From: Hungatella_A sp034142505
GTDB taxonomy: Bacteria; Bacillota; Clostridia; Lachnospirales; Lachnospiraceae
Assembly (NCBI GenBank): GCA_034142505.1
Contig: JAWZDV010000062.1
Span: forward strand, 124,001 to 188,000
Direction of reading: 5' to 3'
DNA length: 64,000 nucleotides
A model generated the notes under the pieces. It was not told the DNA's origin and did no database searches. It saw only the letters and a list, made by a program, of their open reading frames with translations. The position numbers and the translations under genes were made by a program. Within the stretch, counting starts at the first letter, position 1. Each line of letters opens with the position of its first letter. Positions 8,405 to 17,300 of this stretch are shown here, in pieces.

Positions 8405-8466
8405 ATATGAGATAATATGAAACCTTTTCTTTTTTTATGACAAAATAATATCATATTATCTCATAT
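8405..8466 (-). promoter_or_regulatory. SgcR operator and operon promoter
   Basis: Perfect inverted repeat: ATATGAGATAATATGA (8405-8420) and TCATATTATCTCATAT (8451-8466), arms of 16 bp with a 30-bp spacer. Inside, on the minus strand, TTGTCA (-35) is followed after 17 bases by TCATAT (-10), so the left arm covers the -10. A partial third copy (ctatctcatttatc) lies near 8560. Two half-sites suggest repression by a DeoR multimer. Confidence 0.72.
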
Positions 8467-8613
8467 ATGTCAATTTATTTTCTTTTTAATCTACAAAAAA
8501 TATCATTTCGCTTTCCATAATCATAGATTTTTGTTGAATAATCTAATTATAGATCATAACTATCTCATTTATCTTTCACTATTGTCGAAAATCAACGAAT
8601 ATAGTGTAAATAG

Positions 8614-8654
8614 AACAAAAAAGAAACCGCAGCGCAACTTCATGCTCTGCGATT
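8614..8654 (-). terminator. Terminator of the hybrid kinase operon
   Basis: On the minus strand the stem AAATCGCAG / CTGCGGTTT (8646-8654 with 8624-8632, one G-T pair) is followed by a T-tract (8614-8622). It lies 30 bases after the kinase stop. The rest of 8467-8613 is AT-rich and shows no gene. Confidence 0.7.
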
Positions 8655-8683
8655 TCCCCAGTTTCTGAACCCAGAATTTCATT

Positions 8684-11116
8684 TTACTTCATACACGCAC
8701 ACAATTTCCCATACAGTTCTTCAATCTCAATCGGCTTCGCCACATGGGCGTTCATCCCTGCCTCCAGCGCTGCCGCCACATCCTCCCGGAAGGCGTTGGC
8801 CGTCATGGCGATGATGGGGATGGAAGCCGCGTTGGGGCAATCTGAACTGCGGATGGCTCTTGCCGCCTGGTACCCATCCATCACGGTCATCTGAATGTCC
8901 ATCAGGACCGCGTCACAGGTTCTTCCCTCCGGTCCGGTAAACCAGTTGACTGCCTCCTCGCCATTGCAGGCGCTGCTCACCTTAGCTCCGGCCATCTTTA
9001 AGATCTCCACGGCAATCTCCATATTCAGCTCATTGTCCTCCACCACCAGTATCTTCCTGCCGGCCAGAACATCCGACTGCTGCAGCTTCCCGGCTTTGGG
9101 AAGCGCGCCGCCCAGCTTTGTGGCCGCCAGCAGGGTATTGTAGAGGGAGGACGCAAACAGCGGTTTTGTCAGGAATAAATTGACTCCCGCCGCTCTGGCA
9201 GCCGCCTCGATCTCACTGTAATCATAAGCCGTGATTATGATGATCAGCGTGTCCGGCCCCACGATACTCCGGATCAGGCGGGTGGTCTCGACGCCATCCA
9301 TCTCCGGCATTTTCCAGTCGATGAGACAGATATCATAACCATCCCCCTCCTGGCTGGCCCGGCGGATCTCCTCCACCGCCTCCCGGCCGCTCAACACCCA
9401 GCCGGCCTGTATCCCGAATTTCTCCAGCAGCAGGGAGGCGTAAGCGCAGTCATCCGGGTCGTCGTCGCTGACCAGAACCTTAAGCATTCCCATCGCCGGA
9501 TATCTCACCGCCATCTGACGGCCTGAGAGTGCAAAAGGCAGTTCCACCGTAAATACCGTCCCCCCGCCAATCCGGCTCTTCACCGTGATGGTTCCGTCCA
9601 GCAGCCCCACCAGATTCTTGGTGATGGACATGCCAAGTCCCGTGCCGCCGCTGCCATTTTCCTGCTCAAAGGATTGGAACAGCCGGTTCTTTACAAAGTC
9701 CTCGCTCATGCCACGGCCGGTATCGCTGACGACGAACCGCAGCCGCATCCCGTCCGCCTGAACCAGACGCCTGACCTCCAGCTGCACTTTCCCATGCTCC
9801 GGCGTAAATTTTACCGCGTTGGACAGCAGATTGATCAGAATCTGGTTGACCCGCATGGAGTCCCCCAGCAATTCCTCCTCCGCCATATCCTGCACCGTGG
9901 CCCTGAAATCCAGTCCGCGGGCCGCCGCCTGGGGATAGATCATCGTCGTGACGGAATCCAGCACCTGTTTTAAATAAAATGGCTCTCGGTTCACCGACAA
10001 TTTCCCATCCTCAATTTTCGACATATCCAGAATATCATTGATGAGGGAGAGCAGATGTCTCGATGAAAATGCAATCTTCCCCAGGCAGTCCTCCATCCGC
10101 GCCCCATCCTCCAGATGGGCCATGGCGATTGTAGTCATACCGATGATGGCATTCATGGGCGTACGGATCTCATGGGACATCCGGGACAAGAACTCCCGTT
10201 TGGCAGCGTTGGCTTTCTGGGAACCGGCCAGGGCGTCCTGCAGCTGCTGCTTCTGTTCCTGAAGCTTTTCCTGCATTTCCTGAAGCTCCGTCAAATCCGT
10301 GATGTCGATATAGGTCAGCAGATAGACCGGCGAGCCGTCAATCCAGTCCACGCAGTCTCCGTTAGCCTGCATAAAGACAGTCCTTCCCTCCCGGTTGCGG
10401 AGGGTGGCCAGAAAACGGACATGCTCCCCCCGCATGACCTGTTTCATCAAAGGAATGATAGATTCTTTGTTGTCCTCCACATTCATCCGAAACAGCGGGT
10501 CATCTGCGGGCCGGTCCCGGTCCGTATCAAAAAACTCCTTAAACTGCCTGTTCGATTCCAGCAGTTCGATGTGGAGGTAGTCTTTGATTAAGTATTTTGC
10601 CACAAAACCCGGGATGTTGTTGTAGGTGATGGACTGGGCCTGCTGCATTTTCACAAAGTCGTCCACATCTGTCATCACCGTATAGGCAATGGGATAACCG
10701 TCATAGGTATTCTCCGTAAATACACCATGCATCTTTACCCAGACATGGCCGCCGCCCTTGACCGGCATCCGGGTCACAATGCTGTACTGCGATTTTCCTG
10801 CCTGAAGAGCTTCTGTCACGGTCCGGCTGATCTTCTCAAGCTCCTCCCCATAATGGTGATAGGGATAATAGAGGTCCGGCCGGTTATGAAACAGCGGCTC
10901 GTACTCCTCTCTCGGGTACCGGATCAGCTGATAATAGAAATCATTGCTCCAGACCACCGTAAAATGCTCATCCAGAATATGCTTGCTGACGCTGACCTGC
11001 ATGGAGTTCATCAAAAGCTCATAATCCCCCGCCGCGTCCCCCTCCATCAGCCCTGTTATATCATTTGGTTCCACCGTTTCCTTCATATCGCTCCCATCTT
11101 CGATTACTTCCTTCAT
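8684..11116 (-). CDS. Hybrid sensor histidine kinase (PAS-PAS-HisKA-HATPase-REC-REC)
   Basis: 810-residue soluble hybrid kinase without a signal peptide or membrane segments. Order: two PAS-like domains (about 25-145 and 150-280, the second ending YLLTYIDITDL), a coiled coil rich in Glu/Gln, HisKA with FLSRMSHEIRTPMNAI (about residue 310), HATPase_c with NLLSNAVKFTP, DTGRGM and GTGLGMSITKNL, then two receiver domains. REC1 has LIDWKMPEMDG and REC2 LMDIQMTVMDG with the phosphoacceptor Asp in each. The preferred start is ATG 11116, which overlaps the stop of the upstream gene in ATGA and has GGGGGA before it; the longer reading from 11146 lacks a ribosome site. Coupling to the GGDEF/HD-GYP gene suggests they form one phosphorelay. 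Confidence 0.93.
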   Translation of the reverse strand: MKEVIEDGSDMKETVEPNDITGLMEGDAAGDYELLMNSMQVSVSKHILDEHFTVVWSNDFYYQLIRYPREEYEPLFHNRPDLYYPYHHYGEELEKISRTVTEALQAGKSQYSIVTRMPVKGGGHVWVKMHGVFTENTYDGYPIAYTVMTDVDDFVKMQQAQSITYNNIPGFVAKYLIKDYLHIELLESNRQFKEFFDTDRDRPADDPLFRMNVEDNKESIIPLMKQVMRGEHVRFLATLRNREGRTVFMQANGDCVDWIDGSPVYLLTYIDITDLTELQEMQEKLQEQKQQLQDALAGSQKANAAKREFLSRMSHEIRTPMNAIIGMTTIAMAHLEDGARMEDCLGKIAFSSRHLLSLINDILDMSKIEDGKLSVNREPFYLKQVLDSVTTMIYPQAAARGLDFRATVQDMAEEELLGDSMRVNQILINLLSNAVKFTPEHGKVQLEVRRLVQADGMRLRFVVSDTGRGMSEDFVKNRLFQSFEQENGSGGTGLGMSITKNLVGLLDGTITVKSRIGGGTVFTVELPFALSGRQMAVRYPAMGMLKVLVSDDDPDDCAYASLLLEKFGIQAGWVLSGREAVEEIRRASQEGDGYDICLIDWKMPEMDGVETTRLIRSIVGPDTLIIIITAYDYSEIEAAARAAGVNLFLTKPLFASSLYNTLLAATKLGGALPKAGKLQQSDVLAGRKILVVEDNELNMEIAVEILKMAGAKVSSACNGEEAVNWFTGPEGRTCDAVLMDIQMTVMDGYQAARAIRSSDCPNAASIPIIAMTANAFREDVAAALEAGMNAHVAKPIEIEELYGKLCACMK

Positions 11117-14100
11117 AAAGTCCCCCGGTCCTCTCTTTCTTCCCATGGTCCCGCCGCTTCCAGGACCGCCCGGTATTTGGAGATATCATGGCAGGCCAGC
11201 AGACAGGCATCCTCTTCCCCCCACCGGATCAGGGAGGCATCCGCGATGGACCAGACATCCAGAATCGGATTGTAAACTTCCAGCGTCTGGTTGGTTAACC
11301 TGCGGATCTCTTTTGCCGGGCACCGTTCACAGGGCGTATCCCGGTGGAAAAATGCCTCGTAACAGCGCATTCCCTTTTTCGCGTCCGGCACGGTGCGCAG
11401 TGTCTTCGCATTGATGTAAAATAACACAAACGTGTCCGGATGAATCACATAGATCCAGGAATTCTGATTATCCAGAATCATCCGCATATCCCTGGCTGCC
11501 GCCACCGTCCGGTCCTGGGCCCGTTTTTTGAGCAGGAACGTGGCAATCAGTTCCGACATAAACGCCAGGGCGTCAATCTGGTCCTGAGTCCAGGTTCTTG
11601 GATAGGTACAGTCATCAAAGCCTATAAAACCGGCAAATTTCCCTTTGTCGCGCACCGCGCACTGCAGCATGGAGCGGACTCTCTGAGGCGCCAGAACCGC
11701 ATATTCCTCCCTGGGAAGCTTCCTGACGTCCTGGCAGTAAAAAATACCATTCTCATTAAAATGTTCCCGGTACTGCCCGCCCAGTTCATCATAATCCACA
11801 TGCTGCAGCTGGCCGATGGCAGGCTCCACCCCCTCATTGCACCACTCAAAGGTATTGCGGCACCAGAGACCGTCCCTGGAATCCTCGAAAATATAAACCC
11901 GGCTCACATTGAATTTGCGGCCTGCCATCTTAAGAATCTCGTTGACCGCCGTCTCCACGTCCTTCGACTCATACAGCAGACGAAACGCCATCGGCACCAA
12001 ATCGTCAATATTGAAATTGGCGGTATCATCGGATTCAATTCTGGTTCCCGCCACAATCTGCCCGGCGTCCAGGCCAAAGACCTTCCTCATAGTCGCCTCT
12101 TCATAGAACGAAAAGCAGTCCTTCCCCTTCCGCTTTGCCTCATAAAGCGCCTGGTCACAGTGCTGGAAGAGGGTCTGAAAATCCTCGCCGTCTTCCGGAC
12201 ACCGGGCCACTCCCATGCTGCAGGCCAGCAAAGAATCCTGAAGTTCCTCCGCGTACACGCCGTGGAACATCTCAATGATCTGCTCCGCCTTTTGCCGCAG
12301 AAATGTCTCATCTGCGGTATGCTTCAGGAAAATCAGAAATTCGTCGCCGCCAAACCTGGCCACAATATCACCTGCCCGGAACAGGGACCGGAGCCGGTCC
12401 GCCGCCTCTGTAAGCACCGCATCCCCGAACATATGGCCCCGGGAATCATTGACCAGTTTAAAGTTATCCAGGTCGATGAGCAGCATGGCAAACCGGTCCG
12501 TTTCCACTTTTCCCTCCAGCATTTCCAGCACTTTTTCTCTGGCCGCGGACTTGTTGTAAAGCAGGGTCAGCGCATCCCTCTCCGCCTTCGTCGCGAGCGC
12601 CTGGTTCTGGCGTTTCTCCGCATCGATATCCAGAATCACGCCGACCGCCTTCACCGGCCGCCCCTTGCTGTCAAACTGAGTAGTGGCGCGAATCCTGCAC
12701 CATGCATAGGTTCCTGCGCCCTTGGCAATCCGTATCTCCGCCTCCCCGTAAGGAAGACCTCCGGCGATGGAATCCCGCAGTTCCAGAAAATGGGGAATAT
12801 CCTCCGGCAGAATATGGGAAGCCGTCTGCGCCAGCTCACTGGCGCTCACCGGCACATAGCCAAACAGCTTCTCCCAGTTGGGAGAGTATGTAATCCGGTC
12901 CTGGGGAATATCCCACTGGAAAATGATATCGTTGGTCTGGTTTAAGATAATCTGGTAACGCTCCATACTTAAGCGCAGTTCCTCCTGGGCCTGCTTCACC
13001 TGGGTGATATCCGTCAGGACGCAGTTTAAATATTCCCGGCCGTCCCCGCCTGTCACCACACGGCATTTCTCCAGCACCCAGACAATCTGCCCCTGTTTTG
13101 TGATCACCCGGTACTCCAGCTCCAGCACCCCCGAGGCACTGATCTGCTTCAGAAACCGGCGGCGGACCGCCTGCTGGTCCTCAGGATGGATCATTTCGAT
13201 AAAATGGTTGTTAAACCGGGTCCTAATCTCCTCCTCCCGGTAGCCGAACAGGGAGCAAAAGCCTGCGTTAACATACGTAATGGTAAACCACTGGTCCCCG
13301 AGACACTGCTGGATTCCGACCGGAAGGTTGGGCATGCTGGGCGCACCCACCGCTTCCACCCGGCCTGACGGTGACAAAGCGGCCGGTTCCGCTACCTTCC
13401 AGATCAAAAGCAGTCTGTGGCTCTTGGGATTATCGACATTTACCCGCAGGGCCGTGGCCTCATAGCGGATATACTCCCCCACAGCCCGGTGCAGCACCCG
13501 GTAGGTCTGGACGCGCTTCATCAGCCCCCGGCTGAAAAAGTCATCGATATAGCTGCCCAAAATCTCCAGCACAACCCCACGGTCATCGGGATGCACGCAG
13601 TGGTCCACGAAATTCCGGAACGCCTCCTCAAAGATCTCGCTGGAGCGCAGCTCTTCAAAGTCCTCATTCTTCTGGTACACCAGATGATAGGTTCCTAAAT
13701 TCAAATCCACCTCCAGCACCGTGGAGTCAATATACCGAAGCAGAGTAAAATACTTGTTATGCCCCAGCTCCGGTTCCGCCTGCCGGTTTCTCTCGATCCG
13801 GGAATCCGGCCGGGACGCCAGGCCGGAGGCTTTTTTTAACGGCTGGCTGTCGGCATACCCCAGCGCCAGAGCCGCAAACTGCTCCCCCACATTCTTAAAA
13901 CATTCCAGCAGCTTGGGGGAAAACTGTCCGCAGTCGCCGTTCAGCACCATGGTCGCGGCCTGCTGGGTTGGAATCGCCTTCCGGTAAACCCGGTCCGTGG
14001 TCAGGGCGTCGTAACAGTCGGCGATGCCAACCACCTGGGCATAGATGGGAATGTTGTCCCCCGCCAGTCCGTCCGGATATCCCCTGCCATCCCACCGCTC

Positions 14101-14901
14101 ATGATGATAGCGGCAGATGTTGTACGCGTAAGTCAGATATTCCTGGTCTCCCATCCGGTCCAGCCCTTCTAATATCTCACAGCCCTTGACCGTATGGGTC
14201 TTCATGATATCAAACTCTTCCCGGGTCAGGCGGCCCGGCTTGTTGAGAATCGTATCCGGGATGGATATCTTTCCCACGTCATGAAGAGCGGCCGCCTCCG
14301 CAATAACGCCGATGGCCCGCTCACTTAAATTATATTCCGGACAGCTCCGGAAAACCTCCTCCAGCAGCACCTTGGTAAACATGCGGATGCGCAGAACGTG
14401 CTGTCCCGTCTCCGCGCTACGGTGCTCGATCACCGAGGAGAGAGTGTCCATAATCACGTCCCTGGACTCCCGCAGCTTGGCCGCCTGCTCTTCCACCATC
14501 TCCTCCAAATGCAGCTTGTGCTGGTTCAGCTCCACCGCATTCTGCACCCGCCGTCTCACCACGTGGGGCTCAAAGGGCTTGAGGATAATATCCGAGACCC
14601 CCAAATCGAAGGCCCGGACCTCATTCTCGATGGATTCGTCCGAAGTAATGACGATCACCGGAATCCGGTTTATGAGTCCGCTCTGATTCATATCCACCAT
14701 AACCTCGTAGCCGTCCTTGACCGGCATCACAAGATCCAAAAGCACGGCGGCCAGTGAATCCCGGTACTGCCGGATCAGCAGAATCGCCTGCTCCCCATTC
14801 TCTGCTTCCAAAAAATTATAAACCTGCTCAAACTGGGCGCGCAGTATCGCCCGGTTTATCTCCTCGTCATCCACGATCAATATCGTATCCTGCTTCATCA
14901 T
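11113..14901 (-). CDS. Response regulator with HD-GYP and GGDEF domains (REC-HD-GYP-PAS-GGDEF-GAF-PAS)
   Basis: 1262-residue cyclic-di-GMP signalling protein. Order: REC (1-125, DDEEINR and LLDLVMPVKDG), HD-GYP (about 145-345, ALHDVGKISIPD, YHHERWDGRGYP, IADCYDALTTDR), PAS-like segments (about 375-770, one with FGYREEEI), GGDEF (about 785-945) with intact FGGDEF and an inhibitory-site RAGD five residues before it, then a GAF-like region and a final PAS-like region. HD-GYP proteins hydrolyse and GGDEF proteins make c-di-GMP; both active sites look intact, so this may be a two-way enzyme switched by phosphorylation. Start ATG at 14901 follows AAAGGATGG. It shares a 4-base overlap with the hybrid kinase. 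Confidence 0.92.
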   Translation of the reverse strand: MMKQDTILIVDDEEINRAILRAQFEQVYNFLEAENGEQAILLIRQYRDSLAAVLLDLVMPVKDGYEVMVDMNQSGLINRIPVIVITSDESIENEVRAFDLGVSDIILKPFEPHVVRRRVQNAVELNQHKLHLEEMVEEQAAKLRESRDVIMDTLSSVIEHRSAETGQHVLRIRMFTKVLLEEVFRSCPEYNLSERAIGVIAEAAALHDVGKISIPDTILNKPGRLTREEFDIMKTHTVKGCEILEGLDRMGDQEYLTYAYNICRYHHERWDGRGYPDGLAGDNIPIYAQVVGIADCYDALTTDRVYRKAIPTQQAATMVLNGDCGQFSPKLLECFKNVGEQFAALALGYADSQPLKKASGLASRPDSRIERNRQAEPELGHNKYFTLLRYIDSTVLEVDLNLGTYHLVYQKNEDFEELRSSEIFEEAFRNFVDHCVHPDDRGVVLEILGSYIDDFFSRGLMKRVQTYRVLHRAVGEYIRYEATALRVNVDNPKSHRLLLIWKVAEPAALSPSGRVEAVGAPSMPNLPVGIQQCLGDQWFTITYVNAGFCSLFGYREEEIRTRFNNHFIEMIHPEDQQAVRRRFLKQISASGVLELEYRVITKQGQIVWVLEKCRVVTGGDGREYLNCVLTDITQVKQAQEELRLSMERYQIILNQTNDIIFQWDIPQDRITYSPNWEKLFGYVPVSASELAQTASHILPEDIPHFLELRDSIAGGLPYGEAEIRIAKGAGTYAWCRIRATTQFDSKGRPVKAVGVILDIDAEKRQNQALATKAERDALTLLYNKSAAREKVLEMLEGKVETDRFAMLLIDLDNFKLVNDSRGHMFGDAVLTEAADRLRSLFRAGDIVARFGGDEFLIFLKHTADETFLRQKAEQIIEMFHGVYAEELQDSLLACSMGVARCPEDGEDFQTLFQHCDQALYEAKRKGKDCFSFYEEATMRKVFGLDAGQIVAGTRIESDDTANFNIDDLVPMAFRLLYESKDVETAVNEILKMAGRKFNVSRVYIFEDSRDGLWCRNTFEWCNEGVEPAIGQLQHVDYDELGGQYREHFNENGIFYCQDVRKLPREEYAVLAPQRVRSMLQCAVRDKGKFAGFIGFDDCTYPRTWTQDQIDALAFMSELIATFLLKKRAQDRTVAAARDMRMILDNQNSWIYVIHPDTFVLFYINAKTLRTVPDAKKGMRCYEAFFHRDTPCERCPAKEIRRLTNQTLEVYNPILDVWSIADASLIRWGEEDACLLACHDISKYRAVLEAAGPWEEREDRGTL

Positions 14902-14995
14902 TTTCCCATCCTTTTACGCCTGTGCCAAGCCATGCAGACCAACCATACTCACTTACCAATAAAGTATAGCAAACTCTCTTTTAAATGGCAACTGT

Positions 14996-15024
14996 TTGAT
15001 AGATAAAGACAGATATGTTATACT
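14996..15024 (+). promoter_or_regulatory. Promoter of the double-GntR regulator
   Basis: TTGATA (14996-15001), a 17-bp spacer and TATACT (15019-15024). It lies inside the longest possible reading frame of the next gene, whose apparent TTG start at 14996 is therefore the -35 box. Confidence 0.7.
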
Positions 15025-15055
15025 TATTTCATCACGGAAAACAGGAGGATCAGCT

Positions 15056-16501
15056 TTGCAACAGGAGATGGAACTGCAGCAGATCATTTACAACCTTTTG
15101 AAGATACAGATTACGTTCGGTGGATACCGTTTTGAGGATTCGCTGCCTACGATCAGGGAGGCCAGCAGTTATTTTAATGTCTCCATCGATACGGTCCGGC
15201 TTGCCTATGTCCGGCTGAAACAGGAGGGCTATATCTCTCTCAGCACCTGTGTGGGCGCCAGTGTGAGCGTCAATTACAGCGACGAAGAAATTCAGCAGCA
15301 TATCCGGACCTACTTTGCCTGCCGGAGGGAACCTCTGCTTTCATTTGCCAGAGCGGTGGGCGTGCTGGTCAATTACGCCCAGTGGTTCGCCTTCCGAAGC
15401 TCCACCCCGGAGTCACTGGAGGAGATGGAGCGCATCTGCCAGAACCAGGAGATCCCTCCGATCTTTCGAATGTCCCGACAGATTCAGCTGCTTTACGCCC
15501 ACCTGGGCAATGATATCCTTTTAAATCTCATGTGGCAGTTATTCTTGTTTTTCCAGGTGCCCTTTATCAGCGTGCCTCAAAATTCCGGCATGTATCACAG
15601 CGGGGATACTCCTCTTCTCAGTATGATCGCCCACATCCGAAAGGAAGACTGGCTCGGACTGTGGGAAGCGGGCGAAGCTTATTTAGAGAAATACGCGGCG
15701 GCTCTGGACCGTTTTTTTGAAGACAATCCGGAGATTTCCGACCAGGGGGAACCCATTGAGTTTACCTGGAATACCTACAAAAAGGTCTCCCAGTACCGCT
15801 ACTCCCTGTGCACGGAGATTATGACCAAAATCCGTAATAGAATCTATTCCCCCGGAAGCTACCTGCCATCTCCCCGGCTTCTGGCCCGGGACTATCAGGT
15901 ATCTGTCAATACCATCCGCCGTACCCTGACCCTGCTCAACAAGCTGGGGGCGACCAGGACTGTCAACGGCGTGGGCACACTCGTCCTGCATTCCTGGGAA
16001 AATGCGCAGTATTGCGACTATTCAGACCCTGTCATCCGCGCGCGGCTGTTAGATTTTTTACAGAGTTTTCATATTCTGGCCCTGTCCTGCCGTTCCTGCG
16101 CCCGGGCCTCCCTTAGCTCCATGGATGAGGAAACCATGAGACAGTGGGCAGATCGGTTTGACGCGGTGAAGCAGACGGAGATCTGTGAGCAGATCCTCTA
16201 TCTCTGCTATGAGATTATCACCGTCCACACTCCCTGGCAGTTAATCCGGACCATCTACACGGAACTGATGCAGCAGCTCTTCTGGGGCCTTCCCCTGCGT
16301 GATCTCCATGGGGATTCCTCTGCCACCAAAGCTTATTTTCTTCCTTACATAGAAATACTGGCGGACTGCTTAAGACGGGGTGACGGAAGGGATTTTTCCG
16401 AGAATCTGGAGAAACTGCAGATTAACGAGACTTTTTATATTGCCCAATATCTAAAAAACATTGGGATTGAGGAGGCGGCAGCCATCGTGATTCCGGAATA
16501 A
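15056..16501 (+). CDS. Transcriptional regulator with two GntR-type winged-helix domains
   Basis: 481 residues from TTG at 15056, which has AGGAGG seven bases upstream. There are two GntR-like DNA-binding domains: about residues 10-85 (DSLPTIREASSYFNVSID and TVRLAYVRLKQEGYISL) and about 255-325 (SYLPSPRLLARDYQVSVNTI, RRTLTLLNKLGATRTVNG, VGTLVL). Each is followed by an alpha-helical region with no recognised effector fold, so the protein looks like an internal duplication. Two different DNA sites, or one long site, could be bound by a single chain. The gene stands alone between convergent and divergent neighbours; the target is unknown. A shorter single-domain GntR is the usual form. Confidence 0.8.
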   Translation: MQQEMELQQIIYNLLKIQITFGGYRFEDSLPTIREASSYFNVSIDTVRLAYVRLKQEGYISLSTCVGASVSVNYSDEEIQQHIRTYFACRREPLLSFARAVGVLVNYAQWFAFRSSTPESLEEMERICQNQEIPPIFRMSRQIQLLYAHLGNDILLNLMWQLFLFFQVPFISVPQNSGMYHSGDTPLLSMIAHIRKEDWLGLWEAGEAYLEKYAAALDRFFEDNPEISDQGEPIEFTWNTYKKVSQYRYSLCTEIMTKIRNRIYSPGSYLPSPRLLARDYQVSVNTIRRTLTLLNKLGATRTVNGVGTLVLHSWENAQYCDYSDPVIRARLLDFLQSFHILALSCRSCARASLSSMDEETMRQWADRFDAVKQTEICEQILYLCYEIITVHTPWQLIRTIYTELMQQLFWGLPLRDLHGDSSATKAYFLPYIEILADCLRRGDGRDFSENLEKLQINETFYIAQYLKNIGIEEAAAIVIPE

Positions 16502-16536
16502 AAACCATACCGGAACAAGAATGATCCCGGAATACA

Positions 16537-16584
16537 ACATGCCGAAGGCGGCCAAGCAATGGCTGACTTCGGCATGTTTTTTAT
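16537..16584 (+). terminator. Terminator of the double-GntR regulator
   Basis: Stem ACATGCCGAAG (16537-16547) with CTTCGGCATGT (16567-16577), 11 bp perfect, followed by a T-run. It lies between two convergent genes. Confidence 0.85.
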
Positions 16585-17258
16585 TCTTTAAAATACTCCG
16601 GATACATCCGGCGGATGGCTTCCTCATCGATCTTATACCGCTCCAGATGCTTCTCCATCTCCCGTCTGGCAAGGGCGCCGTCATGGGCCACTACCGCTTC
16701 GAGAATTGCGCGGTGGTCATCCACCAGTTTTAAATCGCTGACCGCATTTAAAGACATGTTGCGCACCCGGTCGAAATGGACCGTGATGCTCTTCATCAAT
16801 TCGTAAGCCTGAAGCTTTCCGGCGATCCGAAAGAGCATGTAGTGAAATTCATTGTCCAGCTCCAGAAGCTTTTCCAGCTTCTTGTCTTCCCGGTAGAATT
16901 CCTGAAGCTTCACATTGTGTTCCAGTTCCAGAATCCCTTCCGGCGCCGCCATGGTGCAGACCAGCTCCACCACCGCGGTCTCCAGCACGCCGCGGACAAA
17001 CCGGGCCTCGTCAATCAGATCGTAGTCGATGTAAGCCACCACGCTGCCGCTCTGGGGATAGACCTCCACAATCTTCGACTTCGCCAACTCCAGCAGGGCT
17101 TCCCGGACCGGGGTCCGGGATAAATGAAGCTGGTCCGCCACCTCCCTGGCGTTGATGCTGCTGCCGGGAGCCAGCTCCAGGCGGATGATGTTGTCCTTTA
17201 AGATCCGTATGGCATAGTCCCGTCCATTTTCCCTGGGATACTGTTCCGTGATATACAT
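16581..17258 (-). CDS. GntR family regulator with FCD domain, in the uxu operon
   Basis: 225-residue FadR/FCD-type regulator: N-terminal winged helix (ILKDNIIRLELAPGSSINAR, EVADQLHLSRTPVREAL) and an all-helical FCD effector domain with the metal-binding-type residues in ELDNEFHYMLF and VDDHRAILEAVVAHD. Start ATG 17258 follows AAGGAGG. It is the third gene after uxuA and uxuB on the same strand, so it is the expected hexuronate sensor (the role UxuR/ExuR play in enterobacteria, to which it is only distantly similar). Its likely site is the TAGTTGACTA sequence at the uxuA promoter. Confidence 0.88.
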   Translation of the reverse strand: MYITEQYPRENGRDYAIRILKDNIIRLELAPGSSINAREVADQLHLSRTPVREALLELAKSKIVEVYPQSGSVVAYIDYDLIDEARFVRGVLETAVVELVCTMAAPEGILELEHNVKLQEFYREDKKLEKLLELDNEFHYMLFRIAGKLQAYELMKSITVHFDRVRNMSLNAVSDLKLVDDHRAILEAVVAHDGALARREMEKHLERYKIDEEAIRRMYPEYFKE

Positions 17259-17300
17259 AGGGTTTCCTCCTTCGCTGTCATTTGGCTGCCAGGTTCCGGC

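Noticed and set aside
11440..12945. 501-codon open frame on the plus strand
   Set aside because: Lies antisense within the GGDEF/HD-GYP gene; no ribosome site, no recognisable domain and abnormal composition (His/Arg/Pro rich). A shadow of a GC-rich coding strand.
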